Source: JAYPHU01 sp964611435 (GTDB lineage: Bacteria; Pseudomonadota; Alphaproteobacteria; Rhodospirillales; UBA2165). From it: a stretch of DNA of 64,000 nt. The notes beneath the pieces were generated by a model. The model made no database searches. It was not told where the DNA came from and saw only the letters and a list, made by a program, of their open reading frames with translations. Below, in pieces: positions 1 to 8,665 of this stretch (positions are counted from its first letter, which is position 1; each line of letters begins with the position of its first letter). The position numbers and the translations under genes are program-made. The stretch spans positions 11,306-75,305 of the forward strand of contig CAZSXT010000019.1 of the NCBI GenBank assembly GCA_964611435.1, given 5' to 3'.

Positions 1-164
1 AGCTCGCTATAAAAGGCGATGCCGCGATCGATCAGGGAACCGGCGAATTCCTGGTGGGGTTCCACAACATGGACGTCGCCGGGCTGAACGCCCCGGTCCA
101 GCCATCCGTGAAGAAGGGCGCCGCCCATCTTGCCGCAGCCGACCAGCAGTATTGACGAAGACAT
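1..164 (-). CDS. proC: Pyrroline-5-carboxylate reductase, N-terminal fragment
   Basis: The gene runs off the left edge, so only about 54 N-terminal residues are visible. They begin MSSSILLVGCGKMGGALLHG, the Rossmann dinucleotide-binding signature (GCGKMG) of ProC, followed by an acidic residue (VVEP) at the end of beta-2. ProC reduces pyrroline-5-carboxylate to proline with NAD(P)H in the cytoplasm. The ATG lies only 6 nt after the stop of the YbjN-family gene, so the two are probably one operon. The rest of the protein cannot be assessed. Confidence 0.88.
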   Translation of the reverse strand, partial: MSSSILLVGCGKMGGALLHGWLDRGVQPGDVHVVEPHQEFAGSLIDRGIAFYSE

Positions 165-170
165 GTGGGG

Positions 171-671
171 CTAGGCCTCTCCGACGGGATCGACGATGGC
201 CGCTTCCAAAGCTTCCTTCGGCGACTTGCCGCCCCAGACCACATATTGGAACGCCGGATAGAAGCGTTCGCATTCGGAAATTGCCACGTCCAACAGGTCC
301 TCGACCTGTTCCGCCGTCATATGGGTACGGCGCAAGGGCAGCGCATGGCGGTACATGGGCAGGCCTTCCTCGTGCCAGACACAGAAGTGTCCGAGCCAAA
401 GCCGGTCGTTGACCATGGCCAGGAGGTTATGGACCGCCGCCGTCTTATGGGCCGGGATGCGCACATCAAAAGCGCAGGTGAAGTGAAAAGCGCTGATCTC
501 GTCGGACCAGGCGAAATGCAGGGAATAATCGCACCATTTGCCACGGTATTCCGCCGCCATTTCATCGTCGTGCACACGTTTATGGTTCCAGCCTTGGGCC
601 CGGATGACGGTTTCCACCACATCCATGGCGGGATCGGGATCATATTCCTCGTATGCATCAAGAATTGCCAT
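171..671 (-). CDS. YbjN domain-containing protein
   Basis: This 166-residue cytoplasmic protein has the pattern of the YbjN family (a type III secretion chaperone-like fold), whose molecular role is poorly defined. The frame is open further upstream, but the ATG at 671 was chosen because an AAGGGG ribosome-binding site sits 6 nt before it. An ATG at 689 is the alternative. The acidic start (MAILDAYEEYDPDP) and the C-terminal YPAFQYVVWGGKSP segment fit alphaproteobacterial members. It lies directly upstream of proC, an arrangement I recall from other alphaproteobacteria. Confidence 0.8.
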   Translation of the reverse strand: MAILDAYEEYDPDPAMDVVETVIRAQGWNHKRVHDDEMAAEYRGKWCDYSLHFAWSDEISAFHFTCAFDVRIPAHKTAAVHNLLAMVNDRLWLGHFCVWHEEGLPMYRHALPLRRTHMTAEQVEDLLDVAISECERFYPAFQYVVWGGKSPKEALEAAIVDPVGEA

Positions 672-862
672 GACACGCCCCTTATTCATTCGGTTGCGAC
701 ACAACGCCATATATAGGTGTAGCCCCTATATGTATGAAGAATGACGGTGTCAGCTACTAGGGGTAGGTTGTCAGAAACGCGACTCGCACGCAAGAGGCAT
801 CCGGGACGGGGCCGGAATTTATTGTGGAAAAGATGGGGGGAGAGGCGTTGTACGCCGGAATT

Positions 863-1204
863 TTATGATTTTGCAGCGCGATTTGCTGCGGATTTCTTCT
901 TTGCGGTGGACTTTTTGGCCGCCGATTTCCTTTTCGCGGGACTTTTTGCCCCTTGTGCCGCCGCCAGAGCCTGTTCAAGTTCGGCGATTCGGGCTTCCAG
1001 GCGCTCCTGTTCCTGCCGCGCCTTGGCGGCGACGGCTTTGACCGCTTCGAATTCTTCCCGGCCGACCAAATTCATGTCGGTCAGAAAACTCTCGACCCGG
1101 TGCTTGATGGTGTTCTCGAATTCATCCTTCAGGCCGGCAACGGTGCCGGCGGCGCTGTTGGCCACTTTGGCGAGATCATCAAACAAGCGGTTTCGGGTCT
1201 GCAT
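863..1204 (-). CDS. ubiK: UbiK-type accessory factor (BMFP family)
   Basis: A 113-residue protein of the membrane-fusogenic/UbiK (YqiC) family, which assists ubiquinone biosynthesis. Residues 1-45 form an amphipathic helix, residues about 50-88 a heptad-rich coiled coil (EEFEAVKAVAAKARQEQERLEARIAELEQAL), and the tail is an Ala/Lys-rich basic extension. The ATG is preceded by AGGAG at 7 nt spacing. It diverges from hldD. The basic tail is longer than in gamma-proteobacterial UbiK. Confidence 0.85.
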   Translation of the reverse strand: MQTRNRLFDDLAKVANSAAGTVAGLKDEFENTIKHRVESFLTDMNLVGREEFEAVKAVAAKARQEQERLEARIAELEQALAAAQGAKSPAKRKSAAKKSTAKKKSAANRAAKS

Positions 1205-1337
1205 GGGGGCACTCCTGTCTCAATCCGTTGTCCCTAATATGTGTGAAACGACTAAGGCCCGCAACCATGGAACCCGCTTTCTTGCAGCGTCTTGGGGCCG
1301 GGCCTATAAAGACGGCGGTTTTCATCGAAGGATCGGA

Positions 1338-2318
1338 ATGAGGGACATGATACTGGTGACCGGCGCGGCCGGCTTTATCGGATCGAATCTGGTGGCGGCA
1401 TTGAACGCGCGGACGGAAGCACCGGTCATTGTCTGCGACACCATCGACCATCCGGAAAAGGAAAAGAACCTGGTTGACTGCCGGATCGCCGAGACCATTG
1501 CGCCGGAAGACCTTGTCGCCTATCTGCACGGCCATCCCGGCGGCATTGAGGCGATTTTCCACATGGGTGCGATCTCGTCCACGACCGAGACCGATGTGGA
1601 TCTGATCACCCGGATGAACGTGGATTTGCCGATCGCGCTTTGGACTTGGTGCGCCGAACATAGCGTGCCGCTGATCTATGCCTCGTCGGCCGCCACCTAT
1701 GGCGACGGTGCGCAAGGCTTCGATGACGATGGCTCAATCGCGCATCTTGAGTCGTTGCAGCCGCTCAATCCCTATGGCCGGTCCAAAAACGACTTCGATA
1801 TCTGGGCGGCCAAGCAGATCATCGACGGTCAACCGGCCCCGCCGCAATGGGCCGGGCTTAAGTTCTTCAATGTCTATGGGCCGCGGGAAGGGCACAAGGG
1901 CGGGCAGATGAGCGTCGTGCCCCAGGTCTATAAACAGATTGTAGAGACCGGCCGCGCGAGGCTGTTTCAGTCCCACCATCCGGATTATGAAGACGGCGGC
2001 CAGCTCCGGGACTTTATTTGGGTCGGCGATTGTGTCGAGGTGATGCTGTGGCTTTGGGACAACTCGCACGTTTCCGGCTTGTTCAATTGCGGCACCGGCC
2101 AGGCGCGAAGCTTCAAAGACCTGGCGACAGCGGTGTTTACCGCCTTGGGCAAGGAGCCCGCCATCGATTACATTCCGACGCCGGAAAACATCCGGGACAA
2201 GTATCAATATTATACCCAGGCCGAAATGGGCCGCCTGGCCGCCGCCGGCTACGACCGGCCGTTTACGTCTTTGGAAGAAGGCGTCGGGCGGTATGTCACC
2301 GAGTATCTGGCCGGTTAA
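1338..2318 (+). CDS. hldD: ADP-L-glycero-D-manno-heptose-6-epimerase
   Basis: An extended short-chain dehydrogenase of 326 residues, the usual HldD length. HldD makes ADP-L-glycero-beta-D-manno-heptose for the LPS inner core. The N-terminal GAAGFIG (residues 9-15) binds NADP. A Ser cluster (SSAATYGDG) and YGRSK provide the catalytic Ser and Tyr/Lys. The frame is open about 600 nt upstream, but the start at 1338 carries a GAAGGA site and begins exactly at the conserved MILVTGAAGFIG. An ATG at 1347 is possible. The following gene is lgt, another envelope function. Confidence 0.92.
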   Translation: MRDMILVTGAAGFIGSNLVAALNARTEAPVIVCDTIDHPEKEKNLVDCRIAETIAPEDLVAYLHGHPGGIEAIFHMGAISSTTETDVDLITRMNVDLPIALWTWCAEHSVPLIYASSAATYGDGAQGFDDDGSIAHLESLQPLNPYGRSKNDFDIWAAKQIIDGQPAPPQWAGLKFFNVYGPREGHKGGQMSVVPQVYKQIVETGRARLFQSHHPDYEDGGQLRDFIWVGDCVEVMLWLWDNSHVSGLFNCGTGQARSFKDLATAVFTALGKEPAIDYIPTPENIRDKYQYYTQAEMGRLAAAGYDRPFTSLEEGVGRYVTEYLAG

Positions 2319-2378
2319 ACGCGCTGCTCACTTCCTTCTGAGTTGAACGGGGACGGCGAACCGGGCTATGACACGGCC

Positions 2379-3176
2379 ATGACTTTCGCCATTCCCTTTC
2401 CCAATATCGATCCGGTGCTGATCGAGATCGGCCCGTTCGCCATCCGCTGGTACGCGCTGGCCTACATCGCCGGGCTTCTGGCCGGTTGGAAGTACATCCT
2501 GGCCTTCATCAGGAAGCCGCCTTACGCCATGGCGGCCAAGGACGTGGACGACCTATTGGTCTGGGTGACCCTGGGTGTCGTGCTGGGCGGGCGGATCGGC
2601 TATGTCGCTTTCTACAATTTCGCCTATTACCTGGAAAATCCGTTGGCTATCCTGGTGGTCTGGCAGGGGGGCATGTCGTTTCACGGCGGGGCGGCTGGTG
2701 TGCTGGTGGCGACATATCTGTTTTGCCGGCGGCGGGGGCTTGATATTTTCGCGGTGGGCGACGCCGTGGTCTGCGCCGCGCCGATCGGCATTTTCCTGGG
2801 CCGGATCGCTAACTTCGTGAACGGAGAACTCTTTGGCCGGGTGACCGATTTCCCTTGGGGTGTGGTCTTCCCCCACGGGGGGGCACTCCCACGCCATCCA
2901 AGCCAAATCTACGAGGCTTTGCTAGAGGGGCTGATCCTATTCCTGATCCTCTATGTGCTTTCCAGGAACGAGAAAATCCGCAACCGGCCGGGTGTGTTGT
3001 CCGGGGTGTTTTTCCTCGGCTACTCGGCGGCCCGCGCCATCGTCGAGATTTTCCGCCAGCCGGATGCCCATATCGGTTTCCTGGCGGGCGGACTGACCAT
3101 GGGACAGATTCTGTCGGCGCCGGTGTTGCTGTTCGGTCTTTACCTGATCTTACGGCCACAGAAGTCACCGGCGTGA
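2379..3176 (+). CDS. lgt: Prolipoprotein diacylglyceryl transferase
   Basis: A 265-residue polytopic inner-membrane enzyme that moves diacylglyceryl from phosphatidylglycerol to the lipobox cysteine of prelipoproteins. The Lgt signature is present: WYALAYIAGLLAGW near the N terminus, then GGRIGY, the GGMSFHGG loop with the functional His, GRIANFVNGELFGR, and PRHPSQIYEALLEG. About seven hydrophobic segments can be seen. The ATG at 2379 gives MTFAIPFPNIDPVLIEIGP, the expected N terminus. It overlaps the next gene by 4 nt (GTGA), which indicates translational coupling. Confidence 0.94.
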   Translation: MTFAIPFPNIDPVLIEIGPFAIRWYALAYIAGLLAGWKYILAFIRKPPYAMAAKDVDDLLVWVTLGVVLGGRIGYVAFYNFAYYLENPLAILVVWQGGMSFHGGAAGVLVATYLFCRRRGLDIFAVGDAVVCAAPIGIFLGRIANFVNGELFGRVTDFPWGVVFPHGGALPRHPSQIYEALLEGLILFLILYVLSRNEKIRNRPGVLSGVFFLGYSAARAIVEIFRQPDAHIGFLAGGLTMGQILSAPVLLFGLYLILRPQKSPA

Positions 3177-4258
3177 ACAGCCTCACCGAACGCCTGAAAG
3201 CCGAGATCGCCGAAAAAGGCCCGTTGCGCCTGGACGCGTATATGTCCCAGTGTCTGGGCGATCCGGATCACGGCTATTACATGACCGGCGACCCGTTGGG
3301 CAAGGAAGGCGACTTTGTCACGGCGCCCGAAGTCAGCCAGATGTTCGGCGAGCTGTTGGGCCTTTGGGCGGCCACGGTCTGGCATCAGATGGGTGAACCT
3401 GGATCATTCAATCTGGTCGAATTAGGTCCTGGCCGGGGGACCCTGATGGCGGATTTCCTGCGCGCCGCCGCGGGTATGCCGGGTTTCATCGAGGCAGCGG
3501 ATATCCATATGGTGGAGATGAGTCCGATGCTGTCCAAACGCCAGCGGCTGGTGTTCACGACCGTGGACCATAGTCCGACGTGGCACGAACAGTTGCAGAG
3601 TGTTCCGGCGGGGCCGAGCTTGATCATCGCCAACGAATTCTTCGACGCCCTGCCGATCCGGCAATTGGAAAAGACACCCGTCGGCTGGCGGGATAGGGCG
3701 ATCGGCCTGGATGCCGATGGCGGTTTCGTGTGGACGACACTTGCCGATGACCAGGCCGCCCCGGCCGGCTTCGAGGATGCGCCGGCCGGCAGTCTCCTGG
3801 AGATCAACAACGCAGCTGACGTCGTGATGCGGGAGATCGCGGAACGCCTATCAGCCGACGGCGGCGCAGCCTTGACCATCGATTACGGCTACACAGAGAC
3901 GGCGTTGGGCGACACGTTCCAGGCGGTCCGGAATCATGAGTACGCCGATCCGCTGGATCATCCCGGCGACGCGGACCTGACGGCGCATGTCAATTTTCAG
4001 CGGTTGGCCGAGGCCGCCGCGGAGGCCGGGGCCTCCGTTCTAGGACCGGTGACCCAGGGCTTGTTCCTCAGACGGTTGGGGATCGAAGTGCGGGCAGAAC
4101 AGTTGATGCAGACCGAATCCCGCCGCCAGAAATACGAAATTCACACCGGGCTGCACCGGCTGATTGATGACGACCAAATGGGAAGCTTGTTTAAGGCGCT
4201 GGCTGTACTTGATCCATCCTTGGCGACGCTCGAAGGGTTTGGACCGGACGATGGATGA
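3173..4258 (+). CDS. Class I SAM-dependent methyltransferase, MidA/NDUFAF7 family
   Basis: A 361-residue protein starting at the GTG that overlaps the lgt stop. It has the family's N-terminal region (LRLDAYMSQCLGDPDHGYYM..GDFVTAPEVSQMFGELLG), the SAM-binding glycine motif NLVELGPGRGTLM, and LIIANEFFDALPIRQ. In mitochondria NDUFAF7 methylates an arginine of complex I subunit NDUFS2. A similar job on NuoD is inferred here, not shown. It overlaps pgeF by 8 nt, so lgt, this gene and pgeF form one translationally coupled unit. Confidence 0.9.
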   Translation: MNSLTERLKAEIAEKGPLRLDAYMSQCLGDPDHGYYMTGDPLGKEGDFVTAPEVSQMFGELLGLWAATVWHQMGEPGSFNLVELGPGRGTLMADFLRAAAGMPGFIEAADIHMVEMSPMLSKRQRLVFTTVDHSPTWHEQLQSVPAGPSLIIANEFFDALPIRQLEKTPVGWRDRAIGLDADGGFVWTTLADDQAAPAGFEDAPAGSLLEINNAADVVMREIAERLSADGGAALTIDYGYTETALGDTFQAVRNHEYADPLDHPGDADLTAHVNFQRLAEAAAEAGASVLGPVTQGLFLRRLGIEVRAEQLMQTESRRQKYEIHTGLHRLIDDDQMGSLFKALAVLDPSLATLEGFGPDDG

Positions 4259-5048
4259 CGCTGCCCCACAGGTGCTGACCTCCGATGTCTTGCGGGGCGA
4301 GCGGGTGCGCCACGCTTTTTGCACCCGCATGGGCGGTGTGAGCGCCGGCATCTACGCTGGCATGAACTGCGGCTTTGGTTCGGACGATGAAACGGACAAC
4401 GTGGCGGTAAACCGGCGGGCCGCCATCGAAACGTTGAATGCCGGTGACATGCCCCTGCTCACCGCCTACCAACAACATACCGCGACCGCCCTCTATGTCG
4501 ACCACGCCTGGGAGCCGGGAGACGCGCCGGTGGCTGACGGTATGGTAACCGACCGGCCCGGATTGGCGCTGGGTATCCTGACGGCGGATTGCGCACCTGT
4601 CCTCTTGGCGGACGGAGACGCGGGCGTCATCGGCGCGGCGCATGCCGGCTGGCGCGGCGCTTTGGACGGCATCCTTGGCGCCACCATTGACCTGATGGTG
4701 CAAAGAGGCGCCCGTAGGGAGCTTATTTGCGCCGCTATCGGGCCCTGCATCGCACAAGAGTCATATGAAGTTGGGGCGGAGTTCCGGGAAAGATTCGTCG
4801 AATCTGATCCCGCTACCGAACAGTTCTTTATCGCCGGCGTTGCGGAAGGCAAGTTTCAGTTTGACCTGACCGGCTTCGTGGAATCCCGTCTGCACCAAGC
4901 CGGAATAGGTGCAATCCGAGGCTCAGCTTGGGATACATACGTGGATGAAGCGCGTTTTTACAGCTATCGCCGATCCGTACATCGCGGTGAGGAAGATTAT
5001 GGCCGGGAAGTGTCTTTGATCGCTCTTGCGCCGGAATCGAGCCCGTGA
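4251..5048 (+). CDS. pgeF: PgeF/YlmD-type laccase-domain protein (peptidoglycan editing factor)
   Basis: A 265-residue cytoplasmic protein of the multicopper 'polyphenol oxidase' (DUF152) family. PgeF removes wrongly incorporated residues from peptidoglycan precursors. Diagnostic segments are FCTRMGGVS, GMNCGFGSDD, QQHTATALYVD, LTADCAPVLL with the metal Cys, GAAHAGWRGALDGI, and AAIGPCIAQESYEVG. The start overlaps the end of the methyltransferase gene. YGREVSLIAL at the C terminus is the usual end. Confidence 0.9.
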   Translation: MDDAAPQVLTSDVLRGERVRHAFCTRMGGVSAGIYAGMNCGFGSDDETDNVAVNRRAAIETLNAGDMPLLTAYQQHTATALYVDHAWEPGDAPVADGMVTDRPGLALGILTADCAPVLLADGDAGVIGAAHAGWRGALDGILGATIDLMVQRGARRELICAAIGPCIAQESYEVGAEFRERFVESDPATEQFFIAGVAEGKFQFDLTGFVESRLHQAGIGAIRGSAWDTYVDEARFYSYRRSVHRGEEDYGREVSLIALAPESSP

Positions 5049-5069
5049 TTCAGTTATAGGTACGTCGCT

Positions 5070-5135
5070 ATGCCTCACATATCGCTGCTCATCGTTTTTT
5101 CCCTGGTGGTCTTGTTGTTTAGCTGTGCGGTCTGA
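5070..5135 (+). CDS. Possible 21-residue lipoprotein-like leader peptide
   Basis: An ATG-started frame of 21 codons (MPHISLLIVFSLVVLLFSCAV) between pgeF and the following lipoprotein gene. It looks like a minimal lipoprotein signal with LFSC near its end. Its last codons overlap the GTG start of the next gene in another frame, so it could couple translation. The upstream ribosome-binding sequence is weak, and I know of no family for it. Confidence 0.28.
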   Translation: MPHISLLIVFSLVVLLFSCAV

Positions 5136-6063
5136 CTGGTTCAAAATATCCCTCACTCTCTGGGCCGTCGTCATCATGGCGGCCTGTTCCCCACTGCCAC
5201 GTCCATTTGCCCACAATAATTCTCCGGAGCGCGCGCCCAACGGGTTGGTGACACTCCTGGACACCGGCGGCATCCGGGTGAAGATCGATAAGGACCTACC
5301 GGGCAAGCTGTCGGAGCCATTGGGCAAGGAAATGGTGCGGGGACTGAATCTTGCCGACGTACCGGCCAGCACGCTTCAGGATTTTCAAGCGAACTATACG
5401 CTGGCCGGGACCCTGCATGTGAACCGGCCTGATCTGAGCGGCCCGGAAGAGGTGGTTTTCAGCTGGACACTGACCGATCGCAAGGGGGTCCAGGTCGGAT
5501 CATTCGACCAGCCGATCCGAGGGGACAAGTTCGGCTGGTTTATAGAGGATCAAACCATTGTCCGTGTCGTGGCTGAGGATGCCGGACGCCAGATTGCCGG
5601 GATGGTGCAAACGCCCGAGCAGATTGCGGCGAGGGAAACCCCTGGCGAACCACCGCCCGCGCGGACGGCCCCTCGATTTTTTCTGATGGATATTGACGGC
5701 GCGCCAGGAGACGGGGCGACCTCGCTCCGCCGGTCTTTGGCCTTTGTCATGAAACGGGAAGGGGCGGAAATCGTAAAGAACAGGGATGACGCCCAGTATA
5801 TGGTCAAAGGATTCGTCAACGTGAGCGGGGTGATAGACAACGAAAACGATGTCGCGTTGACTTGGCTGGTGACCTCCCATGACGGCAAAGAGTTGGGCAA
5901 GGTATCTCAGAACAATAAGGTGCCGGCCGGCCGGTTGGATAAACGTTGGGGCGACATGGCGCTCGCCGTGGCTAACGGGGCAACGATGGGAATCAAAGGC
6001 GTAATCGTCCGTCATCTGGCCGCAAAGAATAAGCCGCCCGGATTGGAAATTCCCTTTCAATAG
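5125..6063 (+). CDS. Putative lipoprotein of unknown function
   Basis: Starting at GTG 5125, the protein has 312 residues. A positively charged start and hydrophobic core (FKISLTLWAVVIMAAC) end in a lipobox-like MAAC, so export and lipidation are predicted. The mature part has no family I recognise. It alternates beta-rich stretches (VVFSWTLTDRKGVQVGSFD; VALTWLVTSHDGKELGKV) that look like two related halves, resembling periplasmic immunoglobulin-like or YajG-like lipoproteins. An upstream in-frame ATG would remove the signal peptide, so it was rejected. Confidence 0.7.
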   Translation: MRSDWFKISLTLWAVVIMAACSPLPRPFAHNNSPERAPNGLVTLLDTGGIRVKIDKDLPGKLSEPLGKEMVRGLNLADVPASTLQDFQANYTLAGTLHVNRPDLSGPEEVVFSWTLTDRKGVQVGSFDQPIRGDKFGWFIEDQTIVRVVAEDAGRQIAGMVQTPEQIAARETPGEPPPARTAPRFFLMDIDGAPGDGATSLRRSLAFVMKREGAEIVKNRDDAQYMVKGFVNVSGVIDNENDVALTWLVTSHDGKELGKVSQNNKVPAGRLDKRWGDMALAVANGATMGIKGVIVRHLAAKNKPPGLEIPFQ

Positions 6064-6199
6064 AAGGGGTTCGACGAACTGAATCTTGGACGTTTACAGC
6101 CTTCGGACTCATTGATACAAAAAACCGCAGTCGCGGCCCGGTTGGAAAACTTACATGTCGGGGGTGGATCGGCCGACGGCGATAAGGGGCCCAGTCCGG

Positions 6200-7132
6200 A
6201 TGAAAGTCCTCACCTGTAACAGTAATCGTCCGATCGCCGAAGCGATCTCCGCCTATCTTAATCTGCCACTCACCAGCGCCAGCGTACGCCGTTTCTCGGA
6301 CATGGAAGTGTTTGTCGAGATCAACGAAAACGTGCGCGGCGAGGATGTCTTTGTCATTCAGTCGACTTCCTATCCGGCGAACGACAATTTGATGGAATTG
6401 CTGGTGACCTTGGATGCCTTGCGCCGCGGCTCGGCCCGGCGGATTACTGCGGTGATGCCCTATTTCGGCTATGCCCGTCAGGACCGAAAGTCGAGCCCGC
6501 GCTCGCCGATTTCGGCCAAGCTGGTCGCTAATCTCATTACCGAGGCAGGGGCAGACAGGGTGCTGACTCTTGATCTGCATGCCGGCCAAATTCAGGGGTT
6601 TTTTGATATTCCTCTGGACAATCTCTATGCCTCGCCGGTGTTCAACAAGGACATGGAAAAGAAATTCGACGGCGAGGATATCGTCATCGTGTCGCCCGAT
6701 GTTGGCGGCGTGGTGCGTGCCCGCGCCATCGCCAAACGGCTGGATGCGGATCTGGCGATCATCGACAAACGACGAGAGCGCGCGGGCGAATCCGAGGTGA
6801 TGAATATCATCGGCGATGTGGACGGACGGCAGTGCATCTTGATTGACGATATCGTCGATTCCGCCGGCACCTTGTGCAACGCGGCGGTGGCCTTGAAGGA
6901 TCAGGGTGCGACGGCTGTCTCGGCCTATGTGACCCACGGCGTGTTGTCCGGCGGGGCGGTTGCCCGGGTTACGGCCTCACCCATGGACACACTGATCACC
7001 ACCGACAGCATCATGGCGACCGAAGCAGTGCGCGTTGCTCACAATATTCAGCAGTTAACGATTGCGCCGCTGATTGCCGAAGCGATGCGCCGGATCAGCT
7101 TGGAAAATTCCGTCTCCAGTCTGTTCGACTAG
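6200..7132 (+). CDS. prs: Ribose-phosphate pyrophosphokinase
   Basis: A 310-residue cytoplasmic enzyme making PRPP from ribose-5-phosphate and ATP for purine, pyrimidine, histidine and tryptophan synthesis. Family motifs in order are FSDMEVFVEINENVRGEDVF, PYFGYARQDRK (ATP-binding flexible loop), DLHAGQIQGFF, SPDVGGVVRARAIA, and the PRPP loop ILIDDIVDSAGTLCNAA. The length matches the bacterial enzyme. The ATG at 6200 begins the conserved MKVLTCNSNRPIAEAI. Confidence 0.96.
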   Translation: MKVLTCNSNRPIAEAISAYLNLPLTSASVRRFSDMEVFVEINENVRGEDVFVIQSTSYPANDNLMELLVTLDALRRGSARRITAVMPYFGYARQDRKSSPRSPISAKLVANLITEAGADRVLTLDLHAGQIQGFFDIPLDNLYASPVFNKDMEKKFDGEDIVIVSPDVGGVVRARAIAKRLDADLAIIDKRRERAGESEVMNIIGDVDGRQCILIDDIVDSAGTLCNAAVALKDQGATAVSAYVTHGVLSGGAVARVTASPMDTLITTDSIMATEAVRVAHNIQQLTIAPLIAEAMRRISLENSVSSLFD

Positions 7133-7234
7133 GTCCGATATCTCGGCTTTATTTCCTATGTAAATGTGTGACTCGACCCGCCGGTTGGGATTAACTACGG
7201 CTATTCCAATAACTAATTGCGGGGAGAAATCATC

Positions 7235-8539
7235 ATGTCCGACCAATTTACCAATCCGGAAACCATCGCCCTTCATGGGGGCGACTACCGGGCCGATCCG
7301 GCTACGACGGCGGTGGCGGTCCCGATATACCAAACCACGTCCTATCAGTTTAACAGCAGCGAGCACGCGGCGAATTTGTTCGCTCTTCAAGAACTGGGAA
7401 ATATCTATTCCAGGATCATGAACCCGACCTGCGACGTGTTGGAAAAGCGCATTGCGGCCCTGGAAGGGGGCGTGGCGGCGCTCGCGTTGAGTTCGGGACA
7501 GTCAGCCTCCGCCTTTGCTATTCAGAACGTGGCCCAGGCCGGAGACAATATTGTGAGTTCGACCGATCTTTACGGCGGAACCTGGAATTTGTTTGCCAAC
7601 ACGTTGAAAATGATGGGCATCGAAACGCGGTTCGTCGACCCGGCCGATCCCGAGAATTTCCGGCGGGCGACCGATGACAAGACCCGGGCCTACTACGCCG
7701 AAACTTTGCCCAATCCGAAGCTCGACGTCTTTCCGATCAAAGAAGTTTCTGATATCGGCCGGGAATTCGGCGTTCCCCTGATCATGGACAACACGGCCTG
7801 CCCGATCCTGTGCCGCCCACTGGATCACGGCGCCGCCGTCGTGATGTATTCGACCACCAAGTATATCGGCGGTCATGGCACGTCGATTGGGGGCATGATC
7901 GTTGACGGGGGCAATTTCGACTGGACGGCCAATCCGGACCGTCAGCCGCTGTTCAACCAACCTGATCCGAGTTATCACGGTGCGGTCTGGGGGACGTTGA
8001 TCCCCGAGGCGCTGGGCGCGCCAATTGCGTATGCCATCCGGGCGCGGGTTGTCTTGTTGCGCGATTTGGGCTCTTGCATGAGCCCGTTCAACGCCTTCCA
8101 GTTCATTCAGGGGTTGGAAACGTTGCCCTTGCGGATGCGTCAGCATTGCAGCAATGCGCAAGCGGTGGCGGACTTCCTGGACGGACATGCCTCGGTGGAT
8201 AAAGTTATTTTCGCCGGTAAAAAGGAAGGAGAGGCGGCGCGCCGGAGCGAAACGTATCTCTCGGGTGGCTACGGCGCCTTGATCGGTTTTGAACTGAAAG
8301 GCGGCATGGACGCCGGTAAGAAGTTTATCGACTCGCTCAAGATGCTGTATCACGTCGCCAACATCGGTGATGCGCGCAGCTTGGCGATCCATCCGGCGTC
8401 GACCACACACTCTCAACTGTCGGAAGACGATCTTGGTCTGACAGGCGTTACCCCCGGTTACGTGCGCCTGTCCATCGGCATTGAACATCCTGACGATATT
8501 ATCGCTGATATCAGCCAGGCGTTGGACGCTGCCGGTTAG
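7235..8539 (+). CDS. metY: O-acetylhomoserine sulfhydrylase
   Basis: A 434-residue Cys/Met-metabolism PLP enzyme. It makes homocysteine from O-acetylhomoserine and sulfide in methionine synthesis. It shows the MetY N terminus (ETIALHGGDYRADPATTAVAVPIYQTTSYQF), the YSRIMNPT phosphate-binding loop, the PLP aspartate in LIMDNT, and the Schiff-base lysine in STTKYIGGHGTSIGG. A GGGGAG site precedes the ATG. No SAM riboswitch was recognised in the 102-nt upstream gap. Confidence 0.93.
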   Translation: MSDQFTNPETIALHGGDYRADPATTAVAVPIYQTTSYQFNSSEHAANLFALQELGNIYSRIMNPTCDVLEKRIAALEGGVAALALSSGQSASAFAIQNVAQAGDNIVSSTDLYGGTWNLFANTLKMMGIETRFVDPADPENFRRATDDKTRAYYAETLPNPKLDVFPIKEVSDIGREFGVPLIMDNTACPILCRPLDHGAAVVMYSTTKYIGGHGTSIGGMIVDGGNFDWTANPDRQPLFNQPDPSYHGAVWGTLIPEALGAPIAYAIRARVVLLRDLGSCMSPFNAFQFIQGLETLPLRMRQHCSNAQAVADFLDGHASVDKVIFAGKKEGEAARRSETYLSGGYGALIGFELKGGMDAGKKFIDSLKMLYHVANIGDARSLAIHPASTTHSQLSEDDLGLTGVTPGYVRLSIGIEHPDDIIADISQALDAAG

Positions 8540-8555
8540 TCATTCGTCTAGAAAA

Positions 8556-8611
8556 AAGAGGCGGAGGATAGATTGACTAAGAGCCCGTAAATCTGTACAT
8601 CCTCGCCTCTT
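8556..8611 (+). repeat. Inverted repeat between metY and rplY
   Basis: The left arm (8556-8569, AAGAGGCGGAGGAT) and right arm (8599-8611, ATCCTCGCCTCTT) are complementary over 13 bp with one bulged G, separated by 29 nt. No T-run follows. It could be the metY 3' end or part of the rplY leader. Confidence 0.55.
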
Positions 8612-8665
8612 CCGGCGCTGACACCCCTGGAGGTCGGCGTCTTTTATCACTAAAGGAGACGAAAA

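Noticed and set aside
708..732. Inverted repeat ATATAGG/CCTATAT upstream of the YbjN gene as an operator
   Set aside because: Only 7 bp, AT-rich, and resembles a -10 element. There is no second copy or known regulator to support it.
741..1337. Long open frame extending hldD upstream by about 200 codons
   Set aside because: The extension is antisense to ubiK, has low-complexity Phe/Ala content, and lacks homology. The start at 1338 fits HldD length and has a ribosome-binding site.
5070..5200. Frameshift joining the 21-codon frame to the following lipoprotein
   Set aside because: Each frame has its own complete signal-like segment, so a fusion would have two signals in tandem. Separate or coupled frames explain it better.
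7133..7234. SAM riboswitch before metY
   Set aside because: The gap was read for SAM-II-type features and none of the conserved core was found.
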